The translations under genes were made by a program, and so were the position numbers. From Bog-756 sp963703145 (lineage in GTDB: Bacteria > Actinomycetota > Acidimicrobiia > Acidimicrobiales > RAAP-2), in assembly GCA_963703145.1 (NCBI GenBank), contig OY969793.1, positions 2,728,001 through 2,792,000 of the forward strand: a stretch of DNA of 64,000 nucleotides, written 5' to 3'. Under the pieces are notes generated by a model. That model searched no databases. It worked only from the letters and a program-made list of their open reading frames with translations, and was not told the DNA's origin. Each line of letters begins with the position of its first letter. The first letter of the stretch is position 1. Shown in pieces: positions 1-9,338 of this stretch.

Positions 1-237
1 AGCGGGCCTGTTCGAGCCCATTGCGTAACTCGCGCGCCATGCCTTACCATGCAATTCGAACGCTCTCCGTGTCCTGAAGGCCACGGAGCGAGCGCGTTCG
101 CTCCAGCAAACGATCCAGCGGGCAGGGCTGCTTCCAATGCAACATGCGACAGGGGTACAGCGAGGCAGGGCACACTCCGGCAACGGCGACGCCCGGCGGA
201 CAGGGCGTCCGACCATGATCGAGAGTGTGGGCTGACC

Positions 238-3153
238 GTGGCCATCTCGGATCTGACCCCTCCGGCCACCGACCGCCGGTCACGACAGGCATCCGGGCCA
301 CGGCTGTTCGAGCGTGGTCCTCTGTTGGCCGAGTTCGAGGCCATTTTCTCTAGGACGCTGCGGGTTCCCAGTCGGTGCATCGCCATCGAGGGCACCTGGG
401 GCTCGGGGCGGACCGCGCTGCTCAATGCCGCCGGCGACATCGCCAGCCGGGCCGAGTGCCTGGTGCTGCGGGGACGGGGTGGCGAGGTCGAAAAGCAGAT
501 CCCGTTCGCCGTACTCGGCAAGTTCGTCGAGGCGGCGGCGGCCCTGGGCGCCAACGCCCCCACGGTGTCCGAGCAGGCCGAGGCCCTCCGGTCACTGTTG
601 GTCGCCGGCACGCGACCGGAGCCCGGCACGATCAGCCCACTCTTCCACTCGTTGGTCCTGGCCCTGCGGGGACTGGGTCCGGTCCTGTTGACCGTCGACG
701 ATGCCGACCTCGCCGACCGGGAGACCCTGGCTGTCCTGGAGTACGTGGTGCGCCGGCTCGACGATCAGCAGATCTGGCTCCTCGTGTCCGCCCAACCGCT
801 CCACCCCGGTATCGGGCTCCGACCGGTCGACTCGCTCCTCAGCGACTCCGAGACCCGCCAGTTCATTCTGGAGCCACTCGACGAGGTCAGTGTGGCGGCC
901 ATGGTGGCCGGCTACTTCGATGAGGTCCCGGACCCGGCGTTCGTGGCGGCGTGCCGACGGGCCACCGGCGGCACACCGCTGTTCCTCAAGACACTGCTGC
1001 CATGCCTCGAGCGCTGGCAGGTCCGCCCGACAGCCGACATGGCCACCAGGGTGGAGCGGGTCCCGGCCCCGAAGATCACCCAGATCGTCCTCGGCCGGCT
1101 GGCCCAGCTGCCGGTGGCCGCGGCCGACCTCCTCCAGGCGTGCGCCGTGTTGGGCGACGGCACCGAGCCGACGGTGGCCCGACGACTGGCCAAGATCGAC
1201 GCCCTGGCGGCCGAGCGGGCTGCCGACTCGGCCAGCCACCGGGAGCTGCTCCAGCCGGGACGGCCCTTCGCCTTCCGTTCGCCCCTGATCCGCTGGGCCG
1301 TCTACTACGACATCCCGACGGCGCGGCGGTCGCAGCTGCACGCCCGGGCAGCGGAGCTACTGGACGAGCACGGGGCCGCCCAGGGGACGGTCACCGAGCA
1401 CCTATTGGCCACCGATCCGGTGGGCGACGCCGAGACCGCCGACCGCCTCCAGGCCATGGGTCGGGCGGCGTTGGCCTCGGGAGACCGGCCGTTGGCCGTC
1501 CGGTGCTTCAACCGCGCCCTGGCCGAGTGTCCGCCGGCCGGCCGCGGGGGCAGCCTCTACCTGGACCTGGCCTCGGTCGAGACGGCCCAGGGAAGGTCGA
1601 CGGCCCTCTCTCACTTCCAACGGGCCATCCAACTGGGCGTGGATGACGACACCGCGCTGGTCGAAGTAGCGGTCGGGATCCTCTGCTCGCTGTCGGGGTC
1701 ACCCGGCCTCCGCCAAGAGGCCGTCGAGGCGGTCCGGAACCTGTCCGATCGGCTGGACGGGGTGGGACTCGACCTCGCCATCGAGTTCGAACTGGCGGTG
1801 GCCATGGCCTCGCGCCTCCCTTCGGCCCGGGCCCAGAGCCTCGACCGACTCCGGTCCCTCCTGGCCCGGGACGGTGACCCCACCCCGGGGAGCACGGAGT
1901 CCGAGCGGGCCCGGCTGGCCCGCACGTTCGTCGCCATCCAGGAGTCGATGGGTGCCAAGTCGATGACGGCGGACGCGCTGGTGGCCCAGCTGGAGCCGGT
2001 CATCGATGCGTCCCTCCTGGCCAGCTCCGATCCGACCACGGCCGAGACCCAGACCATGGGCGTCCTCGCCCTGTTGTACTCCGACCAGTTCGATCGGGTC
2101 GACCACCACCTCCGGGGCGTCACACGGGACGCCGCCGAGCGCGGCGATGCGTCCACCGAGCTGCACGCCTCCATGCTGCTCGGGACGTCACTCCTGTGGC
2201 AGGGCTCGCTCACCTCGGCTGAGGAGGCCTTCCGTCGCGGGCGCAAGCTCGGCCACCAGCTCGGCGGCGAACAGCACAGCCGGCCGAGCCTCGGCCTCAT
2301 CGACGCGTTGCTGCGGCAGGGCCGGATCGAGGACGCCGCCCGGCTGTTGGACGAGACGCAGCCTGGAGAGATCGACGATCCCACCCTCGAGCCCATCCTC
2401 CGGGTCGAACGGGGCCGCCTGCTGGTCGCCCAGGGTCACCACCGGGAGGCACTGGAGCAGTACCTCGCCGCAGGCGAGGAGGCCATCGGGTCCGGGCTGG
2501 TCAACCCCGCCCTCAACTCCTGGCGGGCCGACGCGGCCATGGTGCTGTCGACGCTCGGGGCCTGGGATGACGCCGCCCGGCTGTCCGGCGAGCACCTCCG
2601 GCTGGCTCGGGCGTTCGGTGCGACCCGGTCGCTTGGGATCGGCCTGCGGGCCGCAGCGGCATCCACGCCCGACCTCGTCGAGCGGACGGTCCTCCTCACC
2701 GAGGCCGTCGAGCTGCTGGAGCCGTCGCTGGCCCGGCTCGAGGCGTCCTACGCCCTGGTCGAGTTGGGCATGGTGTTGGTCGAACGGTCCAAGAAGGAAG
2801 AGGCACGGGGCGTCCTCCGCCGGGGGGCCAACCTGGCCTCCCTGTGCGGCGCCCACCAGCTGGTGGAGTCGGCCGGAGTCCAACTCCGTGCCGCCGGTGC
2901 CCGGCCACGCCGGCTCGGCACCGTCGGGCCCGACTCCCTCACACCGTCTGAGCGGCGCGTGGCGCGCCTGGCTGCGGCGGGCAAGACCAACCAGGGCATC
3001 GCCGCCGATCTCTATGTCACCGTCAAGACGGTGGAGGGACACCTGGCCAAGACCTACCGGAAGCTCGGCGTCGACTCACGCCGAAGCCTGGCCCTGGTGC
3101 TCGGTGACGACGACGAGAGCACCGACGACCTGCTCGACGCATCCTCGCTCTGA
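238..3153 (+). CDS. LuxR-family (LAL/MalT-like) ATPase transcriptional regulator
   Basis: About 971 residues if translation begins at the GTG at 238; the frame is open further upstream to 49 but that stretch has no domain character. A P-loop GTWGSGRT lies near residues 52-59 and a Walker B stretch (LLTVDDAD) near 150, followed by a long helical TPR-like middle. A C-terminal LuxR helix-turn-helix (LTPSERRVARLAAAGKTNQG, then VKTVEGHL) occupies about residues 900-960. This order and size fit the large ATP-binding LuxR regulators, which bind DNA as ATP- and ligand-dependent activators. It lies just upstream of the GH114 gene and the exopolysaccharide operon, so control of that locus is possible, but nothing in the sequence proves it. 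No ligand can be assigned. Confidence 0.9.
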   Translation: MAISDLTPPATDRRSRQASGPRLFERGPLLAEFEAIFSRTLRVPSRCIAIEGTWGSGRTALLNAAGDIASRAECLVLRGRGGEVEKQIPFAVLGKFVEAAAALGANAPTVSEQAEALRSLLVAGTRPEPGTISPLFHSLVLALRGLGPVLLTVDDADLADRETLAVLEYVVRRLDDQQIWLLVSAQPLHPGIGLRPVDSLLSDSETRQFILEPLDEVSVAAMVAGYFDEVPDPAFVAACRRATGGTPLFLKTLLPCLERWQVRPTADMATRVERVPAPKITQIVLGRLAQLPVAAADLLQACAVLGDGTEPTVARRLAKIDALAAERAADSASHRELLQPGRPFAFRSPLIRWAVYYDIPTARRSQLHARAAELLDEHGAAQGTVTEHLLATDPVGDAETADRLQAMGRAALASGDRPLAVRCFNRALAECPPAGRGGSLYLDLASVETAQGRSTALSHFQRAIQLGVDDDTALVEVAVGILCSLSGSPGLRQEAVEAVRNLSDRLDGVGLDLAIEFELAVAMASRLPSARAQSLDRLRSLLARDGDPTPGSTESERARLARTFVAIQESMGAKSMTADALVAQLEPVIDASLLASSDPTTAETQTMGVLALLYSDQFDRVDHHLRGVTRDAAERGDASTELHASMLLGTSLLWQGSLTSAEEAFRRGRKLGHQLGGEQHSRPSLGLIDALLRQGRIEDAARLLDETQPGEIDDPTLEPILRVERGRLLVAQGHHREALEQYLAAGEEAIGSGLVNPALNSWRADAAMVLSTLGAWDDAARLSGEHLRLARAFGATRSLGIGLRAAAASTPDLVERTVLLTEAVELLEPSLARLEASYALVELGMVLVERSKKEEARGVLRRGANLASLCGAHQLVESAGVQLRAAGARPRRLGTVGPDSLTPSERRVARLAAAGKTNQGIAADLYVTVKTVEGHLAKTYRKLGVDSRRSLALVLGDDDESTDDLLDASSL

Positions 3154-3362
3154 CAGGTCAGATCCGCCGTCATCACCCCAGCCACCACGTTGCGCGTTCC
3201 GGCCAGCACGCACCGACCCCATTCCCCACCACTCTGGGCTCCGAGATGGGAACGACGGCAGGCCTGGGTTAGCCTGATAGGAACGCAGTTCACCGCCGGG
3301 TCGGGGCCCCCGTGCAGCAGAATCCCCGTACCGACGCGCTGGTTGACACCGGAGGGGCACTC

Positions 3363-4448
3363 GTGAATCGTCGTCGGACATCTATCGCTGTCGCCGTGGC
3401 GGTGATCGTCGTGACCGGTTGTGCCGTCTGGGCATCAGGGACCCTGGAAGCCACCGCCTTCAGCCCCCGTCATCCCGGACACGACCAGCAGCATCGCTCC
3501 CGCCATTGCGCCCTCGACCGTCGGTGTCGCCCCGGGGAGTCGACGACGAGGTCGGACCCCACGTCGACCACGTCCACGACGTCGGGCCCCACGTCGACCA
3601 CCGACCCCACCCCGACGGTCCCGCCCCCGTCCTCGACGACCACGACATCGGACCCCACAACCACCACCACGACCCGGCCGGGTGCGGGCACGTGGTGGCG
3701 ACCCCCGACCGTCGTCTCGTGGCAGTGGGAGCTCGACCACCCCTTGGACCTCAACAGTGCCAGTGACATGGGAACCGGCGTGACTACGTACGTGGCCACG
3801 CCGGCGCCCGATCCCACGGTGTACGACATCGACGGGTTCGACAACACGGCCGCCACGGTGAGCGCGCTGCACGCCGCCGGCGACCATGCCATCTGCTACA
3901 TCGAAGTCGGAGCGGCGGAGAACTACCGGCCCGACTACGCCAGCTTCCCAGCGGCGGACCTCGGCTCGACGATGCCCGGCTACCAGTCCGAGCGCTATCT
4001 CAACATCAACGACCCCGCCGTGGTCAAGGTGATCGAATCCCGGATCTCGATGTGCGCGTCCAAGGGGTTCGACGCCGTCGAACCGGACATCGACGACAGC
4101 TACACGGACTCGACGGGCTTTGCCATCACCCAGAGCCAGAACGTGGCCTTCGACACCACGCTGGCCGGCTACGCCCACTCACTGGGCCTGGGGTGGGGGC
4201 TCAAGAACGGCGACGATGCGTCCTTTGCTGCCGCCATGGAGCCGACCGCCGACTTCGCGCTCGACGAGCAGTGCCACCAATACAACACCTGTGGATCCTT
4301 CACACCGTTCGCGGTGGCGGGCAAGGCCGTGCTCGAAGTGGAGTACGACCTGGCGGCCGGTCAGTTCTGTCCGGCGGCCAACGCGGCCAACCAGGACGCC
4401 ATGGAGATGAACGTCAACCTCAACGGCGGCCGCCTCCCCTGCCGCTGA
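3363..4448 (+). CDS. Secreted GH114-like endo-alpha-1,4-polygalactosaminidase
   Basis: The GTG at 3363 is preceded by a good ribosome site (GGAGGGGC, about 5-7 nt away) and begins a basic, hydrophobic signal segment ending VVTGC, which could be a lipobox. A Ser/Thr/Pro linker (about residues 60-115) leads to a TIM-barrel domain of the GH114 type. Visible family signatures are VSWQWELDHPL, CYIEVGAAENYRPDY and GFDAVEPDIDDSY; the acidic residue at about E240 in the last motif is the likely catalytic position. GH114 enzymes such as fungal Ega3 cut alpha-1,4-galactosaminan. The linker between about 3455 and 3535 reads more naturally in the +1 frame, so a compensating pair of indels is possible there. 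It sits next to the PelF operon, consistent with trimming or degrading the polymer made by those enzymes. Confidence 0.82.
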   Translation: MNRRRTSIAVAVAVIVVTGCAVWASGTLEATAFSPRHPGHDQQHRSRHCALDRRCRPGESTTRSDPTSTTSTTSGPTSTTDPTPTVPPPSSTTTTSDPTTTTTTRPGAGTWWRPPTVVSWQWELDHPLDLNSASDMGTGVTTYVATPAPDPTVYDIDGFDNTAATVSALHAAGDHAICYIEVGAAENYRPDYASFPAADLGSTMPGYQSERYLNINDPAVVKVIESRISMCASKGFDAVEPDIDDSYTDSTGFAITQSQNVAFDTTLAGYAHSLGLGWGLKNGDDASFAAAMEPTADFALDEQCHQYNTCGSFTPFAVAGKAVLEVEYDLAAGQFCPAANAANQDAMEMNVNLNGGRLPCR

Positions 4449-4573
4449 CCCACCGATCGACCTCCCATGGCGGTGCGCCGTCCGCCAGGTGACGCGCCAA
4501 CCCGGTCGGTCCACGTCATGTCCTGCCCGGGGACGGCGTCTGTGGCACACCGTCGGGCAGTGTCGCACCCTGA

Positions 4574-4590
4574 GCGCCGGTGAACGGCGC
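4574..4590. terminator. Possible hairpin between convergent genes
   Basis: GCGCCG (4574-4579) and CGGCGC (4585-4590) form a six-base-pair stem with a five-base loop in the 243-bp gap between the convergent GH114 and glmS genes. No T-tract follows, so terminator function is only suggested by its position. Confidence 0.3.
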
Positions 4591-4691
4591 CGCCGGCTCG
4601 GGCCCGCCTCCGGACCGCCACCACGGGCAGCATCGTCCTCACGCCATCCGTCCTCAGTGCGCAGGCATCGGTGGACCCTTGTCCCCAGACC

Positions 4692-6536
4692 TCACTCCAC
4701 CGTGACGGTCTTGGCCAGATTGCGGGGCCGATCGACGTCATGGCCATGGGCCTGGGCCAGCCAGTAGGCCAGGAACTGGAGCGGGAGGGCGTCGATCACC
4801 GGTGACAGCATCGGCTCCACCGACGGCACCCACAGCATGTGGTCGGCCAGTTGCGCCGTCTCCTCGTCGCCGTCGTTCCCGACCAGCACGATGGTCGCCC
4901 CCCGGCTCTTCACCTCTTGGATGTTCGAGCACATCTTCTCCCACAGGTCATTCCGGGTGGCCACCGCCACCACGACCGTGCCCGGTTCGATGAGGGCGAT
5001 GGGACCGTGCTTCAACTCGCCGCCCGGATACCCCTCGGCCCGGAGATAGGAGATCTCCTTCAGCTTGAGGGCACCTTCTAAGGCCACGGGATGACCGACG
5101 TGGCGGCCGAGGTAGAAGAAGTCACGGGCCTCGATCAGCTCCTGGGCCACCGCCGCCACGTCCTTGGTCCGCTCCAGCACCACCTGGAGCTGGTCGGGGA
5201 GCTCGAGCATCTGGTCCATCAGCGACGCGATGGCCAGTGGGGCCATGGTCTGGCGGGCCTGGGCCAAGACCAGGGCCAACAGCTGGAGTGCCACGATCTG
5301 GGTCAGATGGGTCTTGGTGGCGGCCACGCCCACCTCGGGACCGGCCCGGGTGTAGAGCACGCCGTCGGCCTCCCGGGCCATGGACGAATCGACCACGTTG
5401 GAGACCACTAGGACCTTGGAGCCCTGGGCGCGTGCCTCACGCAGGCCCTGGAGGGTGTCGACTGTCTCCCCGGACTGGCTCACCCCGATGGTGAGGGTGT
5501 GGGCGTCGAGGATGGGGTCGCGGTAGCGGAACTCGCTGGCGATATCCACCTGGGTGGGGAGCCGTGCCCACCGCTCCATGGCGTACTTGGCCACCAGTGC
5601 GGCGTGGTAACTGCTCCCACAGGCCACGATGCAGACTCGTTCGACGGCGGCCAGTTCGGCCAGGCTGAGTCCGGAGGCCTCGTCGAGCAGCAGCGTCCCG
5701 TCGATCTGGCGACGGCCGAGCAGGGTGTCGGCCACGGCGTCAGGCTGTTCGTGGATCTCCTTGGTCATGAAGTCGTCGTAGCCGTCCTGGCCCGAGGCCG
5801 CCACGTCCCAGTCGATGTGCAGGGCCGTGGCCTCGGCCGGTGCGCCGTCCAGGGTGGTGATCTCCACCGTCCCGGGTCGGAGCTCGGCCAGCTGGTCGTC
5901 CTCCAGGGCGAACAGCTGGCGGGTGGACCCGAGCAGGGCCGGGATGTCCGAGGCCAGAAAGGAGGTGCCGTCACCCACGCCGACGATGAGGGGAGACACC
6001 CGCCGTGCCGCCACGACCAGGTCCGGCTCGTCGGCGTGCACCGCGGCGACGGCAAACGATCCCCGGACCCGGGTCAAGGCACCCCGGAGGGCGATGGCCA
6101 GTGTCACGCCCGACGCCATGATCGACTCGATCAGGTGGGCCAGGACCTCGGAGTCGGTCTGGGAGACCATCACGTGCCCCGCGGCAACCAGTTCCGCCGC
6201 CAGCTCGGCGTGGTTCTCGATGATCCCGTTGTGCACGATGGCCAACCGGCCGCTGCAGTCGACGTGGGGGTGGGCGTTCTCCATCGTCGGCTGGCCGTGG
6301 GTGGCCCAGCGGGTGTGGCCCACGCCGCTCCCGCACAGGGGCGGCGCCTGTTTCCCCAACCAGTGGAGGTCGCTCACCGAGTGAGTCCCCTCGGCGGCAC
6401 GGGATCGCCACAGTCCGTCGTCGGCCACCAGGACCACGCCGGCCGAGTCATAGCCCCGGTACTCCAGTCGGCCGAGGCCTTCGAGGAGGAGGGGCAGGGC
6501 GTCGTCGACGCCGGTCACACCGATGATTCCGCACAT
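4692..6536 (-). CDS. glmS: Glutamine--fructose-6-phosphate aminotransferase (isomerizing)
   Basis: 614 residues from the ATG at 6536, which gives the required N-terminal MCGIIG; Cys2 becomes the glutaminase nucleophile after Met removal. The glutaminase half carries RLEYRGYDSAG, HTRWATHG and the PHVDCSGRLAIVHNG region. Two SIS isomerase domains follow (CGSSYHA; SQSGETVDT; EGALKLKEISY), and the protein ends in the family-typical AKTVTVE. It makes glucosamine-6-phosphate from fructose-6-phosphate and glutamine. It is the last gene of the minus-strand operon, 4 nt after the preceding epimerase gene. That position suggests dedicated amino-sugar supply for the exopolysaccharide, although it may also be the only cell-wall GlmS of the genome. 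This cannot be decided from one window. Confidence 0.95.
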   Translation of the reverse strand: MCGIIGVTGVDDALPLLLEGLGRLEYRGYDSAGVVLVADDGLWRSRAAEGTHSVSDLHWLGKQAPPLCGSGVGHTRWATHGQPTMENAHPHVDCSGRLAIVHNGIIENHAELAAELVAAGHVMVSQTDSEVLAHLIESIMASGVTLAIALRGALTRVRGSFAVAAVHADEPDLVVAARRVSPLIVGVGDGTSFLASDIPALLGSTRQLFALEDDQLAELRPGTVEITTLDGAPAEATALHIDWDVAASGQDGYDDFMTKEIHEQPDAVADTLLGRRQIDGTLLLDEASGLSLAELAAVERVCIVACGSSYHAALVAKYAMERWARLPTQVDIASEFRYRDPILDAHTLTIGVSQSGETVDTLQGLREARAQGSKVLVVSNVVDSSMAREADGVLYTRAGPEVGVAATKTHLTQIVALQLLALVLAQARQTMAPLAIASLMDQMLELPDQLQVVLERTKDVAAVAQELIEARDFFYLGRHVGHPVALEGALKLKEISYLRAEGYPGGELKHGPIALIEPGTVVVAVATRNDLWEKMCSNIQEVKSRGATIVLVGNDGDEETAQLADHMLWVPSVEPMLSPVIDALPLQFLAYWLAQAHGHDVDRPRNLAKTVTVE

Positions 6537-6540
6537 GGTC

Positions 6541-7463
6541 TCAGCTTCCTGACTGCCAGAGGTCCGATGCGGCCTCGGCGATAGGGGTGGTTGGCACCCA
6601 ATGGAGTTGTTTCCGGAGAAGCGTGATGTCGGCCCGTTGCCACAGCACCGGGGCCGACCGACGGGAGCCACCCTCGGCCTCGAAGACGTCGCCCTCGAAA
6701 CCGGCGGCGGCGGCGATCAGCTCCACCATGGAGCGGCACGACATGGCCACCCCGCGCCCGACGTTCAAGACGGGCTGGGCATCCACGGCGCTGACGGCCC
6801 GGAGCGCTGCGGTGGCGACATCCTGGGTGGCCAGGAAGTCACGGCATGAGCACAGCGAGCCGAGGGTTACGAAACTCTGGCCGGTGAGCAGGGCGCGTCG
6901 GATCTCCCGGACGGCGGTGCCGGCGAGTGAGTTGGCCGGTGCCCACGGCCCCACCGGATTGAACACCCGGAGGACGGTGGCCCGGATGGCCCCGCGGTCG
7001 ACCATCTCGGTCACCAGGTCGGTGGCGGCCAGTTTGGTCCGTCCGTAGTCACCGACCGGCCGGGCCGTGGCACTCTCCTTGATGGCGATGCCCTCGGGCT
7101 GGGTGCCGTACTCGGCGGCCGAGCCCAGGTGCACGAGCGGGACGGGATCGCCCAGGGCCAGCGCCTTGACCAGCTTGTCGACGACGGTGGTGTTCACCGC
7201 CTCCAAGAGCTGGGGCGAGCCCGAGGTGGCGCCCGCACAGTTGATGACGGCGTCCGGCTTGGAGAAGTCGAGGAGGGCGGCGACATCGGCCACCGAGGCC
7301 CGGACCAGGTCCATGCGCTGCCAGTGGCAGGTCGGCGGCACCGGCCGCCGGGCGCGTGGCCGCTCACGGCCACCAGGTACGACGAATCGCCCGACCGCTC
7401 GATGGCCTCCCGGACCTGACTGCCGATGAACCCGTTGGCACCCAGGAGCAGGTACCTGGTCAC
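6541..7463 (-). CDS. NAD-dependent epimerase/dehydratase (frameshifted as read)
   Basis: The GTG at 7463 overlaps the stop of the nucleotidyltransferase gene (GTGA). The first part reads MTRYLLLGANGFIGSQ with the NAD-binding GxxGxxG. Near 7335-7360 the homology moves to another frame, which then runs to the stop at 6541. The second part holds the SDR catalytic YxxxK (DYGRTK), an HLGSAAEYG segment and RVFNPVGPW. The rejoined protein is about 307 residues, normal for an extended SDR. By context it could be a sugar-nucleotide C4-epimerase (the role of Uge3 in fungal galactosaminogalactan synthesis), but the fold alone does not give the substrate. The frameshift looks like one of the many single-base indels in this sequence; the rest of the reading frame is intact. 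Confidence 0.8.
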
Positions 7464-8227
7464 CGGAGCCCCGGGAGCAACCGTGGACCGAGCACGTCGA
7501 ACTCCCGATTGGCCTGGTCGTAGTCGTCGGGCCTCCCGATGTCGAGCCAGAACCCGTCGAACTGGTAGCTGGACGGCAGCGTCCCCCGCTCGATGAGGTC
7601 GAGCATCAGCTCGTCGAACCCGTAGGGGAGACCCGGGGTGTAGCGCTCCAGGTGCCGCTTGCTCACGCCGTAGATGCCCATGCTGACCGCGTAGGACATC
7701 GGGGGCTTTTCGGTGAAGTTGGTCACCTTGCGGTCCACGACGTCGAGCACGCCGAAGTCGACCTGGTGCACCCGGTTGTAGGTGGCCACGGTGAGCGGCG
7801 CGCCGGTGGCGGCGTGATTGTCCATCAGGTCGCCGTAGTCGAGGTCGGTGAGGATGTCCCCGTTCATAAGGAGGAAGTTCTCCGGCAGGCGGTCGAGGAC
7901 CATGAGGGCCGGCCCGATGGTGCCGAGCGGTGACTCCTCGTGGACGTAGTCAACCTCGATGCCCCACTGGGAGCCGTCACCGACATAGGCCCGGATCAGC
8001 TGGCCCAGGTGGCCGATGGCCAGGGTGGCGTGCCGGAAGCCCTTGGAGGCCAGCTGGCGCAGCACGATCTCCAGGATCGAGTACTGCTCGCCGATCGGCA
8101 CGAGGGGCTTCGGGATGACGGTGGTGTAGGGCCGCAGGCGGACCCCCTTGCCTCCGGCCAGGATCACCACGTGCCGGGTGTCGTTCTCCGTGGCGCTCTG
8201 TCGCTCGATGTTGATGAGATCGGTCAT
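7460..8227 (-). CDS. Sugar-1-phosphate nucleotidyltransferase
   Basis: 255 residues, starting at the ATG at 8227. The pyrophosphorylase signature is present near residues 20-45 (VILAGGKGVRLRPYTTVIPK, followed by PLVPIGEQ), with the metal-binding aspartate in LLMNGDIL at about 120 and FTEKP further on. The family couples a sugar 1-phosphate and an NTP to make an NDP-sugar. It is short, with no left-handed beta-helix and no CBS domain, so it is an RmlA/ManC/PtmE-like catalytic core only. Its position between GlmS, two SDRs and a LegB-type dehydratase suggests a hexosamine-1-phosphate substrate. The nucleotide (UDP, GDP or dTDP) cannot be read from the sequence. Its stop overlaps the start of the next gene. 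Confidence 0.88.
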   Translation of the reverse strand: MTDLINIERQSATENDTRHVVILAGGKGVRLRPYTTVIPKPLVPIGEQYSILEIVLRQLASKGFRHATLAIGHLGQLIRAYVGDGSQWGIEVDYVHEESPLGTIGPALMVLDRLPENFLLMNGDILTDLDYGDLMDNHAATGAPLTVATYNRVHQVDFGVLDVVDRKVTNFTEKPPMSYAVSMGIYGVSKRHLERYTPGLPYGFDELMLDLIERGTLPSSYQFDGFWLDIGRPDDYDQANREFDVLGPRLLPGLR

Positions 8228-8315
8228 GTCGTTGCCCCTCTGTTCGATGTCTGCCCGGGACCGGTGCGGTCGATCGGTCCACGGGCAGGCGGTGTTCGGT
8301 CCGTCGGTGGTGCGG

Positions 8316-9311
8316 TCAGACGTTGTACTGGTCGGTCTTGTAGCGGCTGAGGTTGTCGGGATTGGAGAACCACTCGATGGTGGCGGCCAGTCCCTCGGCC
8401 AGGGTGTGGGCCGGCTTCCACGAGGCGGCCCGTTGGATGGCCGCGCTGTCGGACACCAGGCGGGTCACCTCGGAGCGCTCAGGGCGGAGCCGTTGGTCGT
8501 CGACCTTGATCTCCACCTCGGTGCCCATGAGCTCGGCGATGAGCGACACGGTGTCGGCCACCGAGATCTCCACGCCGGACCCGGCGTTGAAGGTCCCACC
8601 GACGACCTCGTCGATCGGCGCCTCGAGCATGGACTGGAAGGCTGCGGCGGTGTCCAGGACGAAGTTGAAGTCCCGGGTCGGGGTCAGCGAGCCGAGCTCG
8701 ATCTCCCGTTTGCCCGCCGCCAACTGGGAGATCACCGTCGGGATGACGGCCCGGGCGGACTGACGGGGCCCGTAGGTGTTGAACGGCCGCAGCGTGATGA
8801 CCGGCAGCTCGAAGCTCAGGTGGTAGCTCTCGGCCAGCTTGTCGGCGGCGATCTTCGACGCCGAGTAGGGCGACTGGGCCTGGAGCGGATGGTCCTCGGA
8901 GATCGGCACCATCAGCGCGCTCCCGTAGACCTCACTGGTCGAGGTGCAGACGATCCGGGAGGTCCCGAGCTTCCGGCCCGCCTCCAAGACGTTGAGCGTC
9001 CCGCCGGCGTTGGTCTCCAGATACGACCACGGCGCCTGGTACGAGTACGGGATGGCGATCAGGGCCGCCAGATGGCACACCATGTCCGCCCCGGTCATGA
9101 GGGCGGTGACCGAGTCGCGGTCACGGACGTCGCCCGGGACCACCTCGATGTTCGCCATCGTCTCGGCATCGAGGGTGTCCAGCCAGCCCCACGAGCCAAA
9201 CGAGTTGTACTGCACCATCGCGCGGACGCGGTAGCCCGATCCCACCAGGGTCTCGGTCAGGTGGGAACCGATGAATCCGTCGGCTCCGGTGATCGCTACG
9301 GTCATGGACAT
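8316..9311 (-). CDS. LegB-type NAD-dependent sugar-nucleotide 4,6-dehydratase/epimerase
   Basis: 331 residues from the ATG at 9311; a second ATG at 9305 gives MTVAITGADGFIGSH and is equally possible. The N-terminal segment GADGFIGSHLTETL, followed by YNSFGSWGWLD, closely matches the LegB family (GDP-N-acetylglucosamine 4,6-dehydratase of legionaminic-acid pathways). Later come STSEVYGSA, the catalytic YSASK and RPFNTYGPRQS. Members act on NDP-hexosamines in the cytoplasm. With GlmS and a nucleotidyltransferase in the same operon it could form a route from fructose-6-phosphate to an NDP-4-keto-6-deoxy-hexosamine. No LegC aminotransferase, LegI or LegF homologue is present here, so true legionaminic acid synthesis is not supported by this window. 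Confidence 0.85.
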   Translation of the reverse strand: MSMTVAITGADGFIGSHLTETLVGSGYRVRAMVQYNSFGSWGWLDTLDAETMANIEVVPGDVRDRDSVTALMTGADMVCHLAALIAIPYSYQAPWSYLETNAGGTLNVLEAGRKLGTSRIVCTSTSEVYGSALMVPISEDHPLQAQSPYSASKIAADKLAESYHLSFELPVITLRPFNTYGPRQSARAVIPTVISQLAAGKREIELGSLTPTRDFNFVLDTAAAFQSMLEAPIDEVVGGTFNAGSGVEISVADTVSLIAELMGTEVEIKVDDQRLRPERSEVTRLVSDSAAIQRAASWKPAHTLAEGLAATIEWFSNPDNLSRYKTDQYNV

Positions 9312-9338
9312 TGGTTGGTTCGCTTTCTCTTGGTGGGA

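Noticed and set aside
8316..9311. Complete legionaminic acid pathway
   Set aside because: Only the LegB-type dehydratase and general precursor enzymes are present; no aminotransferase, NeuB/LegI or CMP-transferase homologue is seen.
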